A DNA stretch of 64,000 bases, taken from contig JAACJK010000109.1 in NCBI GenBank assembly GCA_013368325.1, forward strand, positions 124,001-188,000. Reading direction: 5' to 3'. Under the pieces are notes generated by a model. The model was not told where the DNA came from. It did no database searches and saw only the letters and a list, made by a program, of their open reading frames with translations. The stretch comes from Ephemerocybe angulata (lineage: Eukaryota; Basidiomycota; Agaricomycetes; Agaricales; Psathyrellaceae). Every line of letters begins with the position of its first letter. Within the stretch, counting starts at the first letter, position 1. Below, one piece after another: positions 45,283 to 58,526 of the stretch. Position numbers and translations under genes: made by a program.

Positions 45283-46332
45283 TTAGAGGCCACGGTAGGT
45301 GGCGATCTGGGACTTGAGACGGGTGATCTGGCCGGCGGTGAACTCGGTCATGCAGGAGTCGTAGGAGTAGTCCATGTAGTTGTCTGATGGACAGGTAACT
45401 GTCAGACCAAGGAGACGATGGGTAACGAGGGAAACTCACGGATGGGGTCAGCACCTCCGCCAGTGCAGGTGTCGCGGCCGACGGGGCAACCAGAGGCAGC
45501 GCTGGCCTCAGGGGGGGTGTCAGAGACGGAGTCGCCGGTGCCACTGCAGCCACCCTGGAAGGTGTGGTAAAGACCGAGCCAGTGGCCGACTTCGTGGGTC
45601 AAGGTCTGACCACCGTTGTAGTTGGTGGTGCTGCCTCCGGGGACGGAGGAGAAGAGGAAAACTAATGATGTGTGAGTTTATATTGTAATATCCCGCTGGT
45701 TAAGACACTTACCGACACCATCATCCTTGGGGGCGCTGGAGTAGCTCGAAGGGAATGTGGCATATCCCAAGAGCCCGCTGGTAGAAGAGGACTTGAAGCT
45801 AAATTGAAACCATGAGTATGTTTGACCTCGTTGGGACACTATTGATTGAGACTTACCCAACGGTGTAGACGTTGAGGGTGGCGGCGTCGCCAGTGCGGAG
45901 AGCGTTCTTCATCGCGGTCTGGTAGGAGTTGCTGGGGCCTGCATTCTGGAACCAGCTGGAGTTGATGGTGCGGGTGGTGTTGGCAAGGACGAAGGTGATT
46001 CCGCTGTCGGAGTAGTCCGAGTTTAAGACGTCGATCTGCGCCTGGATCTGGGTGTCGGGAATGTAGCCACCGGCGAGGGTGGTTCCAGAGGCGACGACGT
46101 GGAACTGCACGTTGATGGTGGTCGCGGCGATGGAGAATTCAGGGGTAACCTTGTTGGCCTTGAAGTGGGCTTCTTGCGCCTCGACCTGGATATCAGTCAA
46201 GGAAACGCCGCATCCCCTCTGACTGTAGGAAGGTTAGCGATTGATGGCACAGGTTTGAAGCCATGAAACCTACCCGTTGACAAGGGTGGCAGCGGCGAGG
46301 ATAGCAGAGAGGGCAAAGGTGCGGAACTGCAT
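45283..46332 (-). CDS. Secreted M43 metalloprotease (MEP1/pappalysin-like)
   Basis: Extracellular zinc endopeptidase. The first exon begins [20 protein letters not shown], a signal peptide. The prodomain-like part reads [20 protein letters not shown] and [17 protein letters not shown]. The zinc site is [15 protein letters not shown] (HExxHxxGxxH). [20 protein letters not shown] contains paired Cys, and [19 protein letters not shown] holds the Met-turn (NYMDY), typical of M43B fungal proteases. Five introns; stop at 45283. A TATA box lies 67-74 bp upstream. Related enzymes are secreted during growth on protein or host tissue. Confidence 0.9.
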
Positions 46333-46398
46333 CTTGAACAAGGGTAGGAGAACTGAAGAGAGACCGTTGCCTTGCCTAACTTTCTCCTCAATACCTAG

Positions 46399-46406
46399 CT
46401 TTTATA
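46399..46406 (-). promoter_or_regulatory. TATA box of the M43 protease gene
   Basis: Minus-strand TATAAAAG, 67-74 bp upstream of the ATG at 46332. Consistent with an inducible, secreted-protein gene. Confidence 0.55.
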
Positions 46407-48236
46407 CGCCATAAGAACCACGGTTCCGGGATAAAGCTATCAGAGTCCGAGGAAGTAGACGCGTGGACACCAACCGATAAAGGCAGGGTCCATATGGATA
46501 TTGAAAGATGACGGGGGATACACATGCACCGATACTCGTCCTTGTGAGGCTTGAAGTGTCGTCAACGCCAGCTCGATGCGGCCATATGCTCGACTTGATA
46601 GATCCCAAGAGGAAAGGACCAGAGGTTGGATAATTTGGGAAACTCTTGGTTGTCGAGGGGTGATAACAACATACCAGGCATACAGGAGCAGGGACGAGAA
46701 GCATGGAATCCAAAATCTCTTCTTTTTGAAAACCCGTGGTTTTGCCTTGACGCCATATGACGACTGAAGCAGTCGTTGGTATGGTATTTACATACAATTG
46801 GTCATAGATCGCCACATCTACAGCCTACAGGTGCACTTGACGGGCATTGCGGAAATGACTCGCGCGACTCCATTCCCCGGAGTGGAGGATTTACATCCAA
46901 GCGAGTGTAGATCACTGAGTAGCCACCACCGTTAGCCGAGACTATTAGGGTAAGCGCGCTCGGCAAAGTCGGACAATGAACAAGACCGCGGGATATCTAT
47001 CTGCATGGATAGAAAGTTCAGAATGCTGGGCCGTTATCTGCGACAGATGGTCGTCGACTGGAAGTGAAGTCGAAATGGGAAACATATGTTGTCTTGGAAA
47101 GAAGCATCGCAGACTGAGGTAGACGAAGGGTGCATGATGGTTGTGACATGTGGCGCCGAAGTCAGCAGTGGTGATTACGGACTTGCTCTTGTGGTCACCC
47201 ACAGGTTAAAGATTCCGTCACCCTTCTGGTATGTCGCAACAGCAGTACTCCATCGGTGATGTTCCTCCAAAGTGCAGTTCTGACACTCGGCACACAACGA
47301 GGCTCTTGGAAATCTCTCTAGGGCCACGCGCTCCCTTCCAAATAAACTGGGTGGAAGACATGCGATGTGCTGGTTCGGACAAGCGAAAGGAACGAGAGAA
47401 GTCGAGTGCTTGTTCCAATTTGATGAAAGAAGCTCCTCATGCTTCACATGTATTTTGGCGTCAGAAAGAGCTGTACTATCGGAAGGGCACTCCTTAAATA
47501 TGCTATCGCTGAGATAGAGATGCTATGCTGACATTATGATTATAACGAAGAACGTCAGGGAGCCCCACAGACACACTTCGTTCTCAAAGTAAGAAACATC
47601 GATCTGAATCCATTTACACTATCTCTTTCCCTGGATTGTAGGTCTGTTAGACACATCGCTATCCACCGCGCCCATATGATGTCGTTCTTCTCATACATAT
47701 TGAGTCAAACAACAATTTCACATACGTCGAGCGATGCTGTGGCACCATGTGTGGCCGTGGTCACAAGCCATTCGGCTCCAAGGGGGCTCCCAGCATACGC
47801 GCCCTTGCACCGCGAATGCGTAGTTAAGAACCACAAGGTACAGGGACCTCTTCATCTGAACACACTCAGACTACATGCTTTCTTCATGACCAATTTAGCG
47901 TCACAAGACATTGAAAAGAATGCGGCATTGAGCAGAGGAACCCTGCACAGAGCTAAGTCTTGGTCTTGCGACAATTCACCCAAATAATTCTGTAAGGCAG
48001 CTCTCAGCTCCTGGAAATCCAAGTATACGATGGTGCTGTTGTCCCACTTTTCTAGACATCCAAAGTTTAAACCAAGCGGTGTCAATGAGAGACGTCATAA
48101 AAAATTCTAAATTAGTATGTTTGCTTACTGTTTACCCCTTTTTATCCTGCGATCATGGGTCTTGGAAGAATTCCTCTCATTTGCGATGTCTTGAGATTTT
48201 GAGCGCTCGTGAAGCCACAGCAGCGCCGCCAACAAG

Positions 48237-48255
48237 CGCTCAAGCGCTTTGAGCG
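48237..48255. repeat. Short inverted repeat with AGCGCT cores
   Basis: CGCTCAA and TTGAGCG form 7-nt arms around a 5-nt centre. A further AGCGCT lies about 40 bp away, near 48200. It sits 225 bp upstream of the acyl-CoA-binding gene and could be a regulator site or small hairpin. Confidence 0.4.
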
Positions 48256-48480
48256 TGAACAGGCTCGGCAGACCCGGCCGGGGAATGCTTGGTTGCCGGA
48301 GCACCGCCACGTGGCTCATATTCACGTGTGCGGTACTCTCCCCGAAGCGGCGACTCTGGTCTGAGTCTGAGTTGGGTTCGACTCTCGAGGTACTAGTACT
48401 CTCAATCCAGGTTCCTGGCTACTCGCAGTACACGCGTCTATCCGCACTCTGACTTCTATCTGGGGAGAACCGCCTGACCT

Positions 48481-50092
48481 ATGGCGTCGCATGAGCTAAT
48501 TGACGCCCAGTTCGACCGCGCCGTGCAGATTGTCCAAGGTCTGCCCAAGACAGGACCAATCCAGACCGACTATGAAGAGAAGCTGGAGATGTATAGGTGT
48601 GATTTCTACTCACTTACAACTCCGTACGAACTAACAAGAAGATAGTTTATACAAGCAAGGTACCTCATAACACCAACTGCGCTTCCACCCAAGTCCTTCT
48701 AACGACTGCTTATTGCAGCGACCGTTGGGAACGTGAAGAGTCCACGCCCTGGTATCTTTGACATGCTCGGGCGAGCCAAGTGGTCGGTGGACTCAAATAC
48801 CCCATCATATACTCCTCTATTGAACGCTTTGGTTTAGGGATGCTTGGGCAAAGCATACTGACCTTGACTCATATGAGGCTAAGTGGCTCTACGTCGAGGC
48901 TTTGCTGAAGGTTAGTCTCCACACCTTTTTTGACCGACGAAAAATAGCTTAACAACTCAAATGTATAGGTCTTGCGGAAGTACTCCGATAGAACTGTGGC
49001 CAAAGACCTCGTAAAGGAGTTAGAGTCTTATAGTGGTGATCCGTCGAACTTGGTGATGAGTGGTGCGGACCCAGTCTAACTTCTGCTACACTTCGTTTGG
49101 CTAATCGTCTCTCTTTAGGGTCTTTCGCAAGATCTGGTGACTCAGATTCGTCAGGGTCCACCGCTTCCGAGGACGCTGAGGAGGACGACAATCAATATGA
49201 CACATCCCACAGCATCCCTCGAAGGCACGACGACGAAGAGACAGGCTCTGAAGCAGAGGAGACCGAAGACGACGAAGCAAGAGAACTCCCGCCTCCTCGA
49301 AATGCCGGCCACTATGACAACCGCCCTCAATCGTCTATGTCTTCGAACCGCTACCGCACGCCTTTGGCCGGTTCCTTGCTTGTCTCTCCACCCCCTGACG
49401 ACCGGCTCCCTTCAACCCAGCCCCTTCCAAAGTTCGATACCCCTTCTGCATTCGCGCCCCCCACACCAACTGGATACCCAAACCCCCTGACCAATTATTC
49501 CTTGAATTACCATGATACCCTCAGAGGAAACACCACCTCGCCACACATAGCACGAACCCCATCCATTGGCCACCATCCAAGTCAATACGGACACGACAGG
49601 CCAATTTCACGACCCACACTGGAATACGCCATTGAGAACGTACAATCACATCTAGCCGCTCTCACAGAGCGCATCGAATCCCTCGAAAGGAGAATGACAT
49701 CCCGCAACCATAGTCCTCGTGGTGGGAATTCTCCTCGTTGGTTCGCCAATCGCGCTTCCCTTGTGGACGACTCAAATCAACCTCAATGGGATATCAACGA
49801 TTTGGGGCTGTGGTCGACAGTGCTGAAGCCCCTCTCGCGAGGTGCTGACCAGCTCCGTGATTGGGCTGTGTTCTTCGCCAGGGATGAGAACCGTTCACCA
49901 GCTAAAATAATCGTTCGAAGGTTAGTTTTGGATGTATCGTTCATGGTCTGTGTCGTTGCGATAATTGGGGCAATTTGGAGGAAGAGTGGAGTGCGGAGGA
50001 AGGAGGTCAAGGCTGCGCTGGTTATATTGTGGAGGGCTCTCATCGGGACAAGCTCACGGCATCACAGGGCAATGTCAGACAAAGCCATATGA
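48481..50092 (+). CDS. Membrane-anchored acyl-CoA-binding protein (ACBD5/Atg37-like)
   Basis: The N-terminal ACB domain spans four exons: AQFDRAVQIVQGLPKTGPIQ, SLYKQATVGNVKSPRPG, KWDAWAKHTDLDSYEAKW and YVEALLKVLRKYSD. The YKQAT and KWDAW residues that hold the acyl-CoA are present. A long acidic and Pro/Ser-rich linker follows (49130-49600), then a coiled-coil segment ENVQSHLAALTERIESLERR and a single C-terminal TM (LVLDVSFMVCVVAIIGAIW) with a basic tail. This order matches ACBD5/Atg37, tail-anchored in peroxisomes and required for pexophagy in yeast. The peroxisomal location is inferred from the layout. Confidence 0.83.
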
Positions 50093-50209
50093 TACATCTT
50101 CACCACGTATCCACCTTAGCCTCTACCCTTTATAGACAATGTCATTACACACACATTCCATACAAATAAAGGTTAAACTGTATTCTCGCTTCTTTCACTG
50201 CGTCAAGGT

Positions 50210-52216
<2,007 letters not shown>

Positions 52217-52902
52217 ATGTCGTTCACTAATGTGTACTACAAGAGGGTAGGTTAGCCGTATACGGTGGGCGTAAGAGTCAAGCTAACGCTGAGTAGACCG
52301 CGGCCACGGCGAAAGCGTGCTATGTCTGCTATAGACCGACGACCACAGTCCTCGCGACCGTAAATACAGTCGACTTCATCTACGCCTGCCCGGGCCACCT
52401 TACCGACCACAACTTCGCGACCCGGATCGTTGATGAAAGTGGACCTGTAAAGGGTTCTGTTTCTCCCGAAGAGATTGCGAAGATAAAGCAGGAGTGGGAA
52501 GAAAAGCAGAAGAAGAAACAAGAAAAGGAGAAAGAGGAGGAAAAGGCAAAGGAAGACGACAAGAAGGACAAGAAGAAAGATGAAGCAGGTTCGAAGGAGG
52601 GGTCGAAATCGCCCAAGCCACCAGGTGCACTGAGCCCGGCGTCGGGACCATCGACACCCGCAGCAACAGCTCCAAAGCATGAACGCTACTCTCTTCATCG
52701 GGACTTCTATGCCAGTTGAGTGACTTGAGTTTGGTATCTACGTGTCGGCACACTGCTGACTTGGAGGCCCGAGGGCGCTGCTACAGTGCGTCAACTCGAA
52801 CACAAGAAGCGCCGACAGGTCGCTCAAGCTAAAGAGCTTGCCCCTCGTCTCCCCGGCGCTCCAACTGCGAGCGTGGTTTCATCGAAAGAGGATAAATATT
52901 GA
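52217..52902 (+). CDS. VFA1: Vfa1, Vps4-associated protein 1
   Basis: Partner and regulator of the ESCRT-III disassembly ATPase Vps4. Exon 1 encodes only MSFTNVYYKR. Exon 2 gives TAATAKACYVCYRPTTTVLA and FIYACPGHLTDHNFAT, where the CYVCY and CPGH pairs form the family's zinc site. A long Lys/Glu-rich coiled coil (52480-52590) and a Pro/Ser linker follow. The last exon, after a GTTGAG...CTACAG intron, restores FYA-MRQLEHKKRRQVAQAKEL and ends at 52902. The C-terminal basic helix is the Vps4-binding part in yeast. Confidence 0.85.
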
Positions 52903-53206
52903 GAATAGATGCTCCGTGTAGACTCGATACCCTGAGCGTTCTGGGAGTGACTACTACTATTGAAAGTGCTGAGTTTGAAAAATATCTGCGTCACAGGATC
53001 TGACTGTCGACCTTGGCTCCTGTCCTTTCTCTTCGTCGCGTCGACATTTATCTGCTCGTTGCGCAAGAACCGGCTCCGAATGACCTCCATTGGCTCTATT
53101 TCTGCTTAACTTAAATCCTCTCATCGTAAGTGGTGCCACTGAAAGAAGACTCGGACCATCGTTAACGAGTGGCGACGTTACCCGTTCAGGTTTCTCATAC
53201 GCAAGA
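52903..53206. other. Intergenic, no gene seen
   Basis: 304 bp between the VFA1 stop and the next ATG; it should hold the VFA1 3' end and the promoter and 5' leader of the Q/G-rich gene. The frame of that gene is open upstream to 53090, but the ATG at 53207 starts the characteristic MNKNPFVPAP. Confidence 0.5.
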
Positions 53207-53473
53207 ATGAATAAGAATCCTTTCGTTCCGGCACCATCATACACGGCGCCCCAACCACCATTACCTCCAGGTCCTCCACCATCTCAACCGGGCCAACCGG
53301 ATTACTCTGCGTGGTGGGCAGCAGCGGGAGGCCAGCAGCCGCACGTTCAGCCTGCATCTGCTCCGCATTACAATCCGCAATGGGTTGGTGCTCAACCTCC
53401 TCGCCCCCCTGCTGAGCAAAGCGCCCTGTACGCGAACTATGGATACGGAGCGCAGCAGCAGAACCAGTGGCGG

Positions 53474-53519
<46 letters not shown>

Positions 53520-56500
53520 CCCAGTATCAGCAGCCGCCTCAGTATCACGCCCCCCCGACAGTACCCCAACCGCCTCAAGCCCAGCCGGGATACAATCCGT
53601 ATCAACCTGCAGCGGGATATCCTCAGCAATACGTGCCTCAAGCTGCACCACCTCCTCCCCAGCCCATGGTCCAACCGGCGTATCCCCATGGTCCAGCTCA
53701 GCCTCAACAGCCCTTCTTTAACCCGCATTTACCTCAGGCTCAACCTCAAGGTCCGCGCCTTCATCACACACCCCAGCAACACATGCCACCAGCTAAGCGC
53801 CAAAGGTTCGATGGACCGAATCCCAACAGGAGTCAACAGCATGCCTCTTTACCTCCTCAGCCTCAGTTCCAGGCCCCTCCTCCTCCTCCACCCGGCTCAT
53901 TTTCTGGCCCGAGTGCCAACCGTGGACCCCCATCGGGTCCTGGTTTGGGTTCCGGAAGGGGAGGTGGCTCCGTCGGGCGGGGTGGTTCCGTTGGCGGACA
54001 ACGCGGAAGGGGTGGGTCCTTCTCCAATAGCAACCGCGGGGGGGCTGCAGGTCGAGGGCGGGGAACCGGAAGTGGCTATATGGGAGGGTCAGCGAACACG
54101 CGTGGTGGCGCTGGTGGCCAAGGAAGTGGCTTGAGGGGGCACGGTTCTCGTTCCACCAACTTTGCACAGAACCGACGGACGCAGGGTTCTTCTTTCAACT
54201 CCGGTGGATTCCATCAAGGTGGAGGGGGAGGAGGAGGAGGAGGAGGAGGAGGAGGAGGTTCCTTCAAGAATCGCAACCAAGGTCAATCTGGACAAAATAG
54301 ATCTGGACCACGGAACGATGGTAACTCGCATGGGCCGAAGGAAAATACGGCCCCTTCCAATGCCACAACTGGCGGTAAGAAAGAGGAGAACAAGCGTACT
54401 CTCACAGATTTCAAGATCGTCGGCCTGGAGATTCCTGAGCTCGACTGGTCATGGGGTATTCTGCCGTCTCCTCCTGGAATGAAGGTGGAGGTGAAGGATG
54501 AGCCCCTTGACCCACTGCACGCCATTCTTGTCAAGGATGAAGTGATTGAAGACCAGGCTGCTTTGAAGGTCCCATCTGCTGCCGACAAGGAGGCTTCTCA
54601 GGTTGAAGCGTCCTCCCAGTTGACTGAAGTCGCTGAAGTCGCTGAAAGCCAAAAGGTTACGGATTCGCAACAGGGGTGGACGATTCGTCCCCCAGTCGAA
54701 GTGAATGGCACTAGCCAGCCGCCTTCTCGCATGCGGGTTTACTTCGACACCCCAGTGACTGCAGATGATTCCAAACCAATCCCTCATCATTCTGGTTCTA
54801 TGTATGGTGATCGTTCTTCGGAGAGGAAAGGGAAGCGGAAGAAGCTGGATGACAGCGACGATGGAGAGTATGAGGAGGCTCGTGCACCCCCACCGCCTCC
54901 TCAGATGAGCGCCGTCACGAAGGACGATAGGTCTAGCGTGCCCGCTAGTGTTGCGCCTAGTGTTGCAGAGACAGCCAGCGAAGGAGATTGGCTGATGGCA
55001 GCGATCGTAGAAGGCGAGGAGGAGGCTCAGGCGGCAGCAGAGCTAGAACCTCATGAGGAAGAGGACGACGGTGACGGTCATGCTGATGCGGATGGAGAGG
55101 AAGACGACCTCGATGTTGACGCCGAGGGCGAGGTTGAAGGGCTAGTTGAAGATGGTGAGCTGCCTTTCTGTCTGAAGTTGGCGGGCGACTGCCCTTCTGG
55201 GTTGCATGCGGGAGCTGGCCTTCCTTGCGCAGTGCTAACGTCCTCTCCTCTTGTTTCAAAGGGCATGCCGATGACATGTATGTGTCTAGCGGAAATGTTG
55301 AATCGGCCCAGGAGCCTGCTGCGCCAGTCTCTGCTGCTACGGATATATCTCAGAACCTCGAGGCTGTCTCTACCGATCCTGACTCTGCTGTTCATCCCTC
55401 CGACTTGGCGTCTGCTATTGAAGCGACGGCCGGTGCCGCTGCTCCTCACGAGGAGGCACAACATAGCCCTGAATTGGGTCGCCCTGCGACAAACGGAGAT
55501 GTCCTCCATGGCTCCGAGGCTGCAGTCTCCCCCGTTGTTACTTCCTCCTCCCGCGATAACTCTCTCTTTTCGACGTCCGTATCAGAGTCCTCTTCCTCCT
55601 CGTCGTGTTACTCATTGTCGGCTTGCTTTCCATCTAGTGAGGATGCACCTGCTAACCCCCCTGACTCCATTCCTGCCCAGGTCTCTGAACCGAAAAACGA
55701 AACAAGCCAAACCAAATCTCTCGAAGCCGCATCGGCGGAGCCAACCCTCCTTGTCATCGACACCGAAGCGGCCATCGAAGATGTTGAAGATGAGCAACAA
55801 ACACAACTTGTTCAACATGATCAGAACGGGCATCTTGAGTCGGAGCATGAGCAACCGGACACTATAACCTCTCCCATAGCGAATGGCCAAGGAGAGAAGA
55901 AGGCTGTGTTCGTTGCCGAGGCTGGCTCTGGAACCGACGTTGTCCCATCGCCTAATCGCCTCTCAATTTCGTATGCCAGCGGCAACCGTCGTTTGGTGAT
56001 CGACGCCGGTGTTGTGAAGTCGTTGAAACTCTTCCGGGGAGCGCGCAAAGTTGAGGTCGCAATTGATCTCTCAAAGGCCAATGGGGCCCTGAAAGGCGTT
56101 CTGGTGTGTAAATGTCGTCTTTTTGTGCCTTTTCGTACGTTAATGTTGCCCAGGTCGAATCTTTGTCTGACGCAAAGACCTATGTATCTGTGCCTAACAT
56201 CCTGGACAGCCCGACAGGGACAGACATTACTGTCCCGGCGTTCTCTAAGTTGACACTCCCCGCATCGATTCAGCTTACTGCCCATCTTGATGCTGACAGA
56301 CCGCTGTCCGAGCCCAAGTGGGCCAAGTCTGGCGACATCCAAGAGTGGCTCAGAAACATGCTTGGTTCGCGCACAGTGGATGCTCCTGAGGGTTGGGAGA
56401 AGAAAATCCACGTCGTGGATCCTGATCCTGTATGTTGCCTTGAACTTTTCTCGTTTTGGGTAAACTGACGCGCGCCCACAGCCTCCGACTATTTGGACTG

Positions 56501-56928
56501 TTCTTGAAGGATGGGCAAGCAATTCTCCCGTCGGCCTGGTTCATGAGCGTCAACGGTTCTTAAAGACACACATGACTGAAACCGATAACGTACTGGAGAT
56601 ATTGCTCCGCCTTGTCCGTGGGGAGAGGGCCACCCCTTTCTCCCAGAATGCGCCGACTATCTCTGCACCCAGCATCTCTGGCCCTCTTTTGTCTGCCTTG
56701 AATCCCGATTCCGCTCATGCAGCCCAGCAGACGCACGTCTCCCTGGCTGTCCTGGCGCTCTTCCGTATGACTGTGGACTATGCCAAGAAAGCCGATAACG
56801 AGAAAGGCAAGGGCGAAGCCGAGGACCGTATGGGCGAGATCATCCGGTGCTTGCCATCGCACTTGATATACAAGAGTTTGGATGGGATCTTTAAAGAATG
56901 GAAACTCGAGAAGAAAGGTGGTCGCTGA
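53207..56928 (+). CDS. Large Q/G-rich, prion-like protein with an unrecognised C-terminal domain
   Basis: I do not recognise a named family. The first 230 residues are rich in Gln, Pro and Tyr with a run of about 15 Gln (53474-53518). Next comes an RGG/GRG region with a 14-Gly run (54218-54259). A Lys/Glu-rich middle has ELDWSWGILPSPPGMKVEV. An acidic stretch ends at an intron (GTGAGC near 55155). The second part is acidic and disordered to about 55900. A folded-looking domain follows: RLVIDAGVVKSLKLFRGARK, VEVAIDLSKANGALKG, and near the end DNVLEILLRLVRGER and LSLAVLALFRMTVDYAKKA-like helices. Composition suggests an RNA-granule or chromatin-associated protein; that is inference. Confidence 0.7.
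53474..53518 (+). repeat. CAG/CAA (polyglutamine) tract
   Basis: Fifteen Gln codons in frame, mixed CAG and CAA. The mixture makes the repeat less prone to slippage than a pure CAG tract. Confidence 0.85.
54218..54259 (+). repeat. GGA-rich (polyglycine) tract
   Basis: Fourteen Gly codons, mostly GGA in tandem, in frame. The purity of the GGA run suggests a variable-length microsatellite. Confidence 0.85.
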
Positions 56929-57139
56929 AATGCGTGGATCCTCTGGCTAGATACTACTTTGACTTTTATTCATTTTTGTACAATTTGCCGTTACCCTCAC
57001 CCCGCAGGCTCAAGTTGGGCTCAAGCATCGGGCGACGGGAACGCGCGATCATCGTGAATGCATATTCCCACGTGACTATAATTTGAGCAGCGACGCACGA
57101 CGCGTCATCTTGCAATCTACGTTCCCGAATACCTCAGTC

Positions 57140-58337
57140 ATGGTAAGCTCGAAACGCCCTTTGAAGCCGGGGAATGCACCCTTACGATGTGCATAACAGT
57201 TCAGAAACACCTACGACTCGGATAACACCGTCTTCTCCCCTCAAGGCCGTCTGCACCAGGTTGAATATGCCCTGGAGGCCGTGAAACAGGGTTCCGCGGC
57301 TGTGGGCTTGCGCTCGAAGACCCACTCCGTTCTGTTGGCTTTGAAGGTGTGCTATAGTTGTACCCGTTGACCTGGACTGCAGCACTTAGACATCTACCGC
57401 GATTTCGTTAGCGATCGACAGGCGAATTGGCTTCGTACCAGCAAAAGATGTTCCGCGTAGATGACCATGTTGGGATTGCGATTGCTGGATTGACATCGGA
57501 CGCGCGTGTGCTGAGGTATGCACTCTCCCCCAAAGCATGGTGGTATTGGTGGATCTGACTGGCAGGGGGAGTGTAGCAACTTTATGAGGCAGCAGGCTAT
57601 GTCCTCGAAGATGATCTTCAACCGACCCATACCCGTAAACAGGCTCGTGTCTTCGATCGCGGACAGTGCGTATACTCAGTCCGTTCGGTCACTGAGAGGG
57701 TCTTTGATGTTGGTGTCCATCCCGCTTAATTATACAGAGGCGCAAGTCAACACCCAAGAATACGGTCGCCGGCCTTACGGTGTCGGTTTCCTCGTTATCG
57801 GCCAGGACCAGTCCGGCCCCCATCTGTACGAATTCTCGCCGTCAGGAAATTCGTATGAATACTACGCCATGTCCATCGGAGCGAGGAGTCAAAGTGCCAA
57901 GACGTATCTGGAGAAACACTACGAAAGCTTTGCCGACTGTGAGTGGTTGCTGTCCCACTTCCCCTCTGTGGATGCCCCCTCTTTCAATGACCACGCGCTG
58001 GTACGGTGTTTACTCACAATGGATCTTTATAGGCAACCTCGAAGACCTCATCCGACACGGCCTGCACGCGCTCCGCGAAACCTTGCAGCAGGACAAAGAG
58101 CTTAATATCAACAACACCTCCATAGGCATCGTCGGCCTCGCCAGCGAGCACGAGACAGGCATCCCCGCATCTGGGCCGTTCAGAATCCTCGAGAACGAGG
58201 CCGTCGAGCCGTTCCTCAAGACCATCATCCCCAAGGACGGTCCTGAAGCGCCCGCGGCCCCCGCCACTGCTGCTGCCCCTGCTGCCCCAGCCGCCCCAGC
58301 AGCACCGACAGACGAGGACGTCCAGATGCAGGAGTAA
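57140..58337 (+). CDS. PRE5: 20S proteasome subunit alpha type 1 (Pre5/PSMA1)
   Basis: Alpha-ring subunit of the 20S proteasome core. The first coding exon is just the ATG (57140-57142), followed at once by GTAAGC; the second begins at 57200 with [20 protein letters not shown], the alpha N-terminal signature ([18 protein letters not shown]). [20 protein letters not shown] and [15 protein letters not shown] follow. [11 protein letters not shown] and [20 protein letters not shown] are conserved alpha6/PSMA1 blocks. A C-terminal Ala/Pro-rich tail ends DEDVQMQE. About six introns. Length and tail agree with PSMA1 from other fungi. Confidence 0.94.
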
Positions 58338-58526
58338 AGACCAGTTCTTTCCACTAAAGTCCATGTACAGTAGCGAGGTATTCCTGATTATATCCTATTA
58401 ACGATGGAATGCTTTACATAGCGATAGCGACGGGAATGAGTAGTGAGTGGGTGAGTATGAAGTGGTGGTGCTGAAATTACTTTTAAAGGTATATATACTC
58501 TAGGGGTGTCGGTGAGGGTGCGATGT

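Larger units (their letters stand above)
46333..48480. other. Gene-poor stretch of 2.1 kb
   Basis: No recognisable gene on either strand. Several 60-130 codon frames overlap in both directions without signal peptides, splice logic or family motifs. The first 75 bp hold the protease promoter, the last 300 bp probably that of the acyl-CoA-binding gene. The middle part (about 47500-48100) is relatively A/T-rich. It could contain a decayed gene or a non-coding transcript. Confidence 0.5.

Noticed and set aside
46402..46815. 137-codon minus-strand frame upstream of the protease gene
   Set aside because: It begins at a GTG, includes the protease TATA box and has no recognisable domain.
47175..48085. 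Several overlapping 60-100 codon frames on both strands
   Set aside because: No consistent set of splice sites or motifs; treated as non-coding.
52252..52753. Minus-strand Leu/Phe-rich frames that look like membrane proteins
   Set aside because: They are the complement of the Lys/Glu-rich coiled coil of VFA1.
53178..53728. Long antisense frames over the Gln-rich region
   Set aside because: Repeats of CAG/CAA give long open frames on the other strand by composition alone (Leu/Ala runs).
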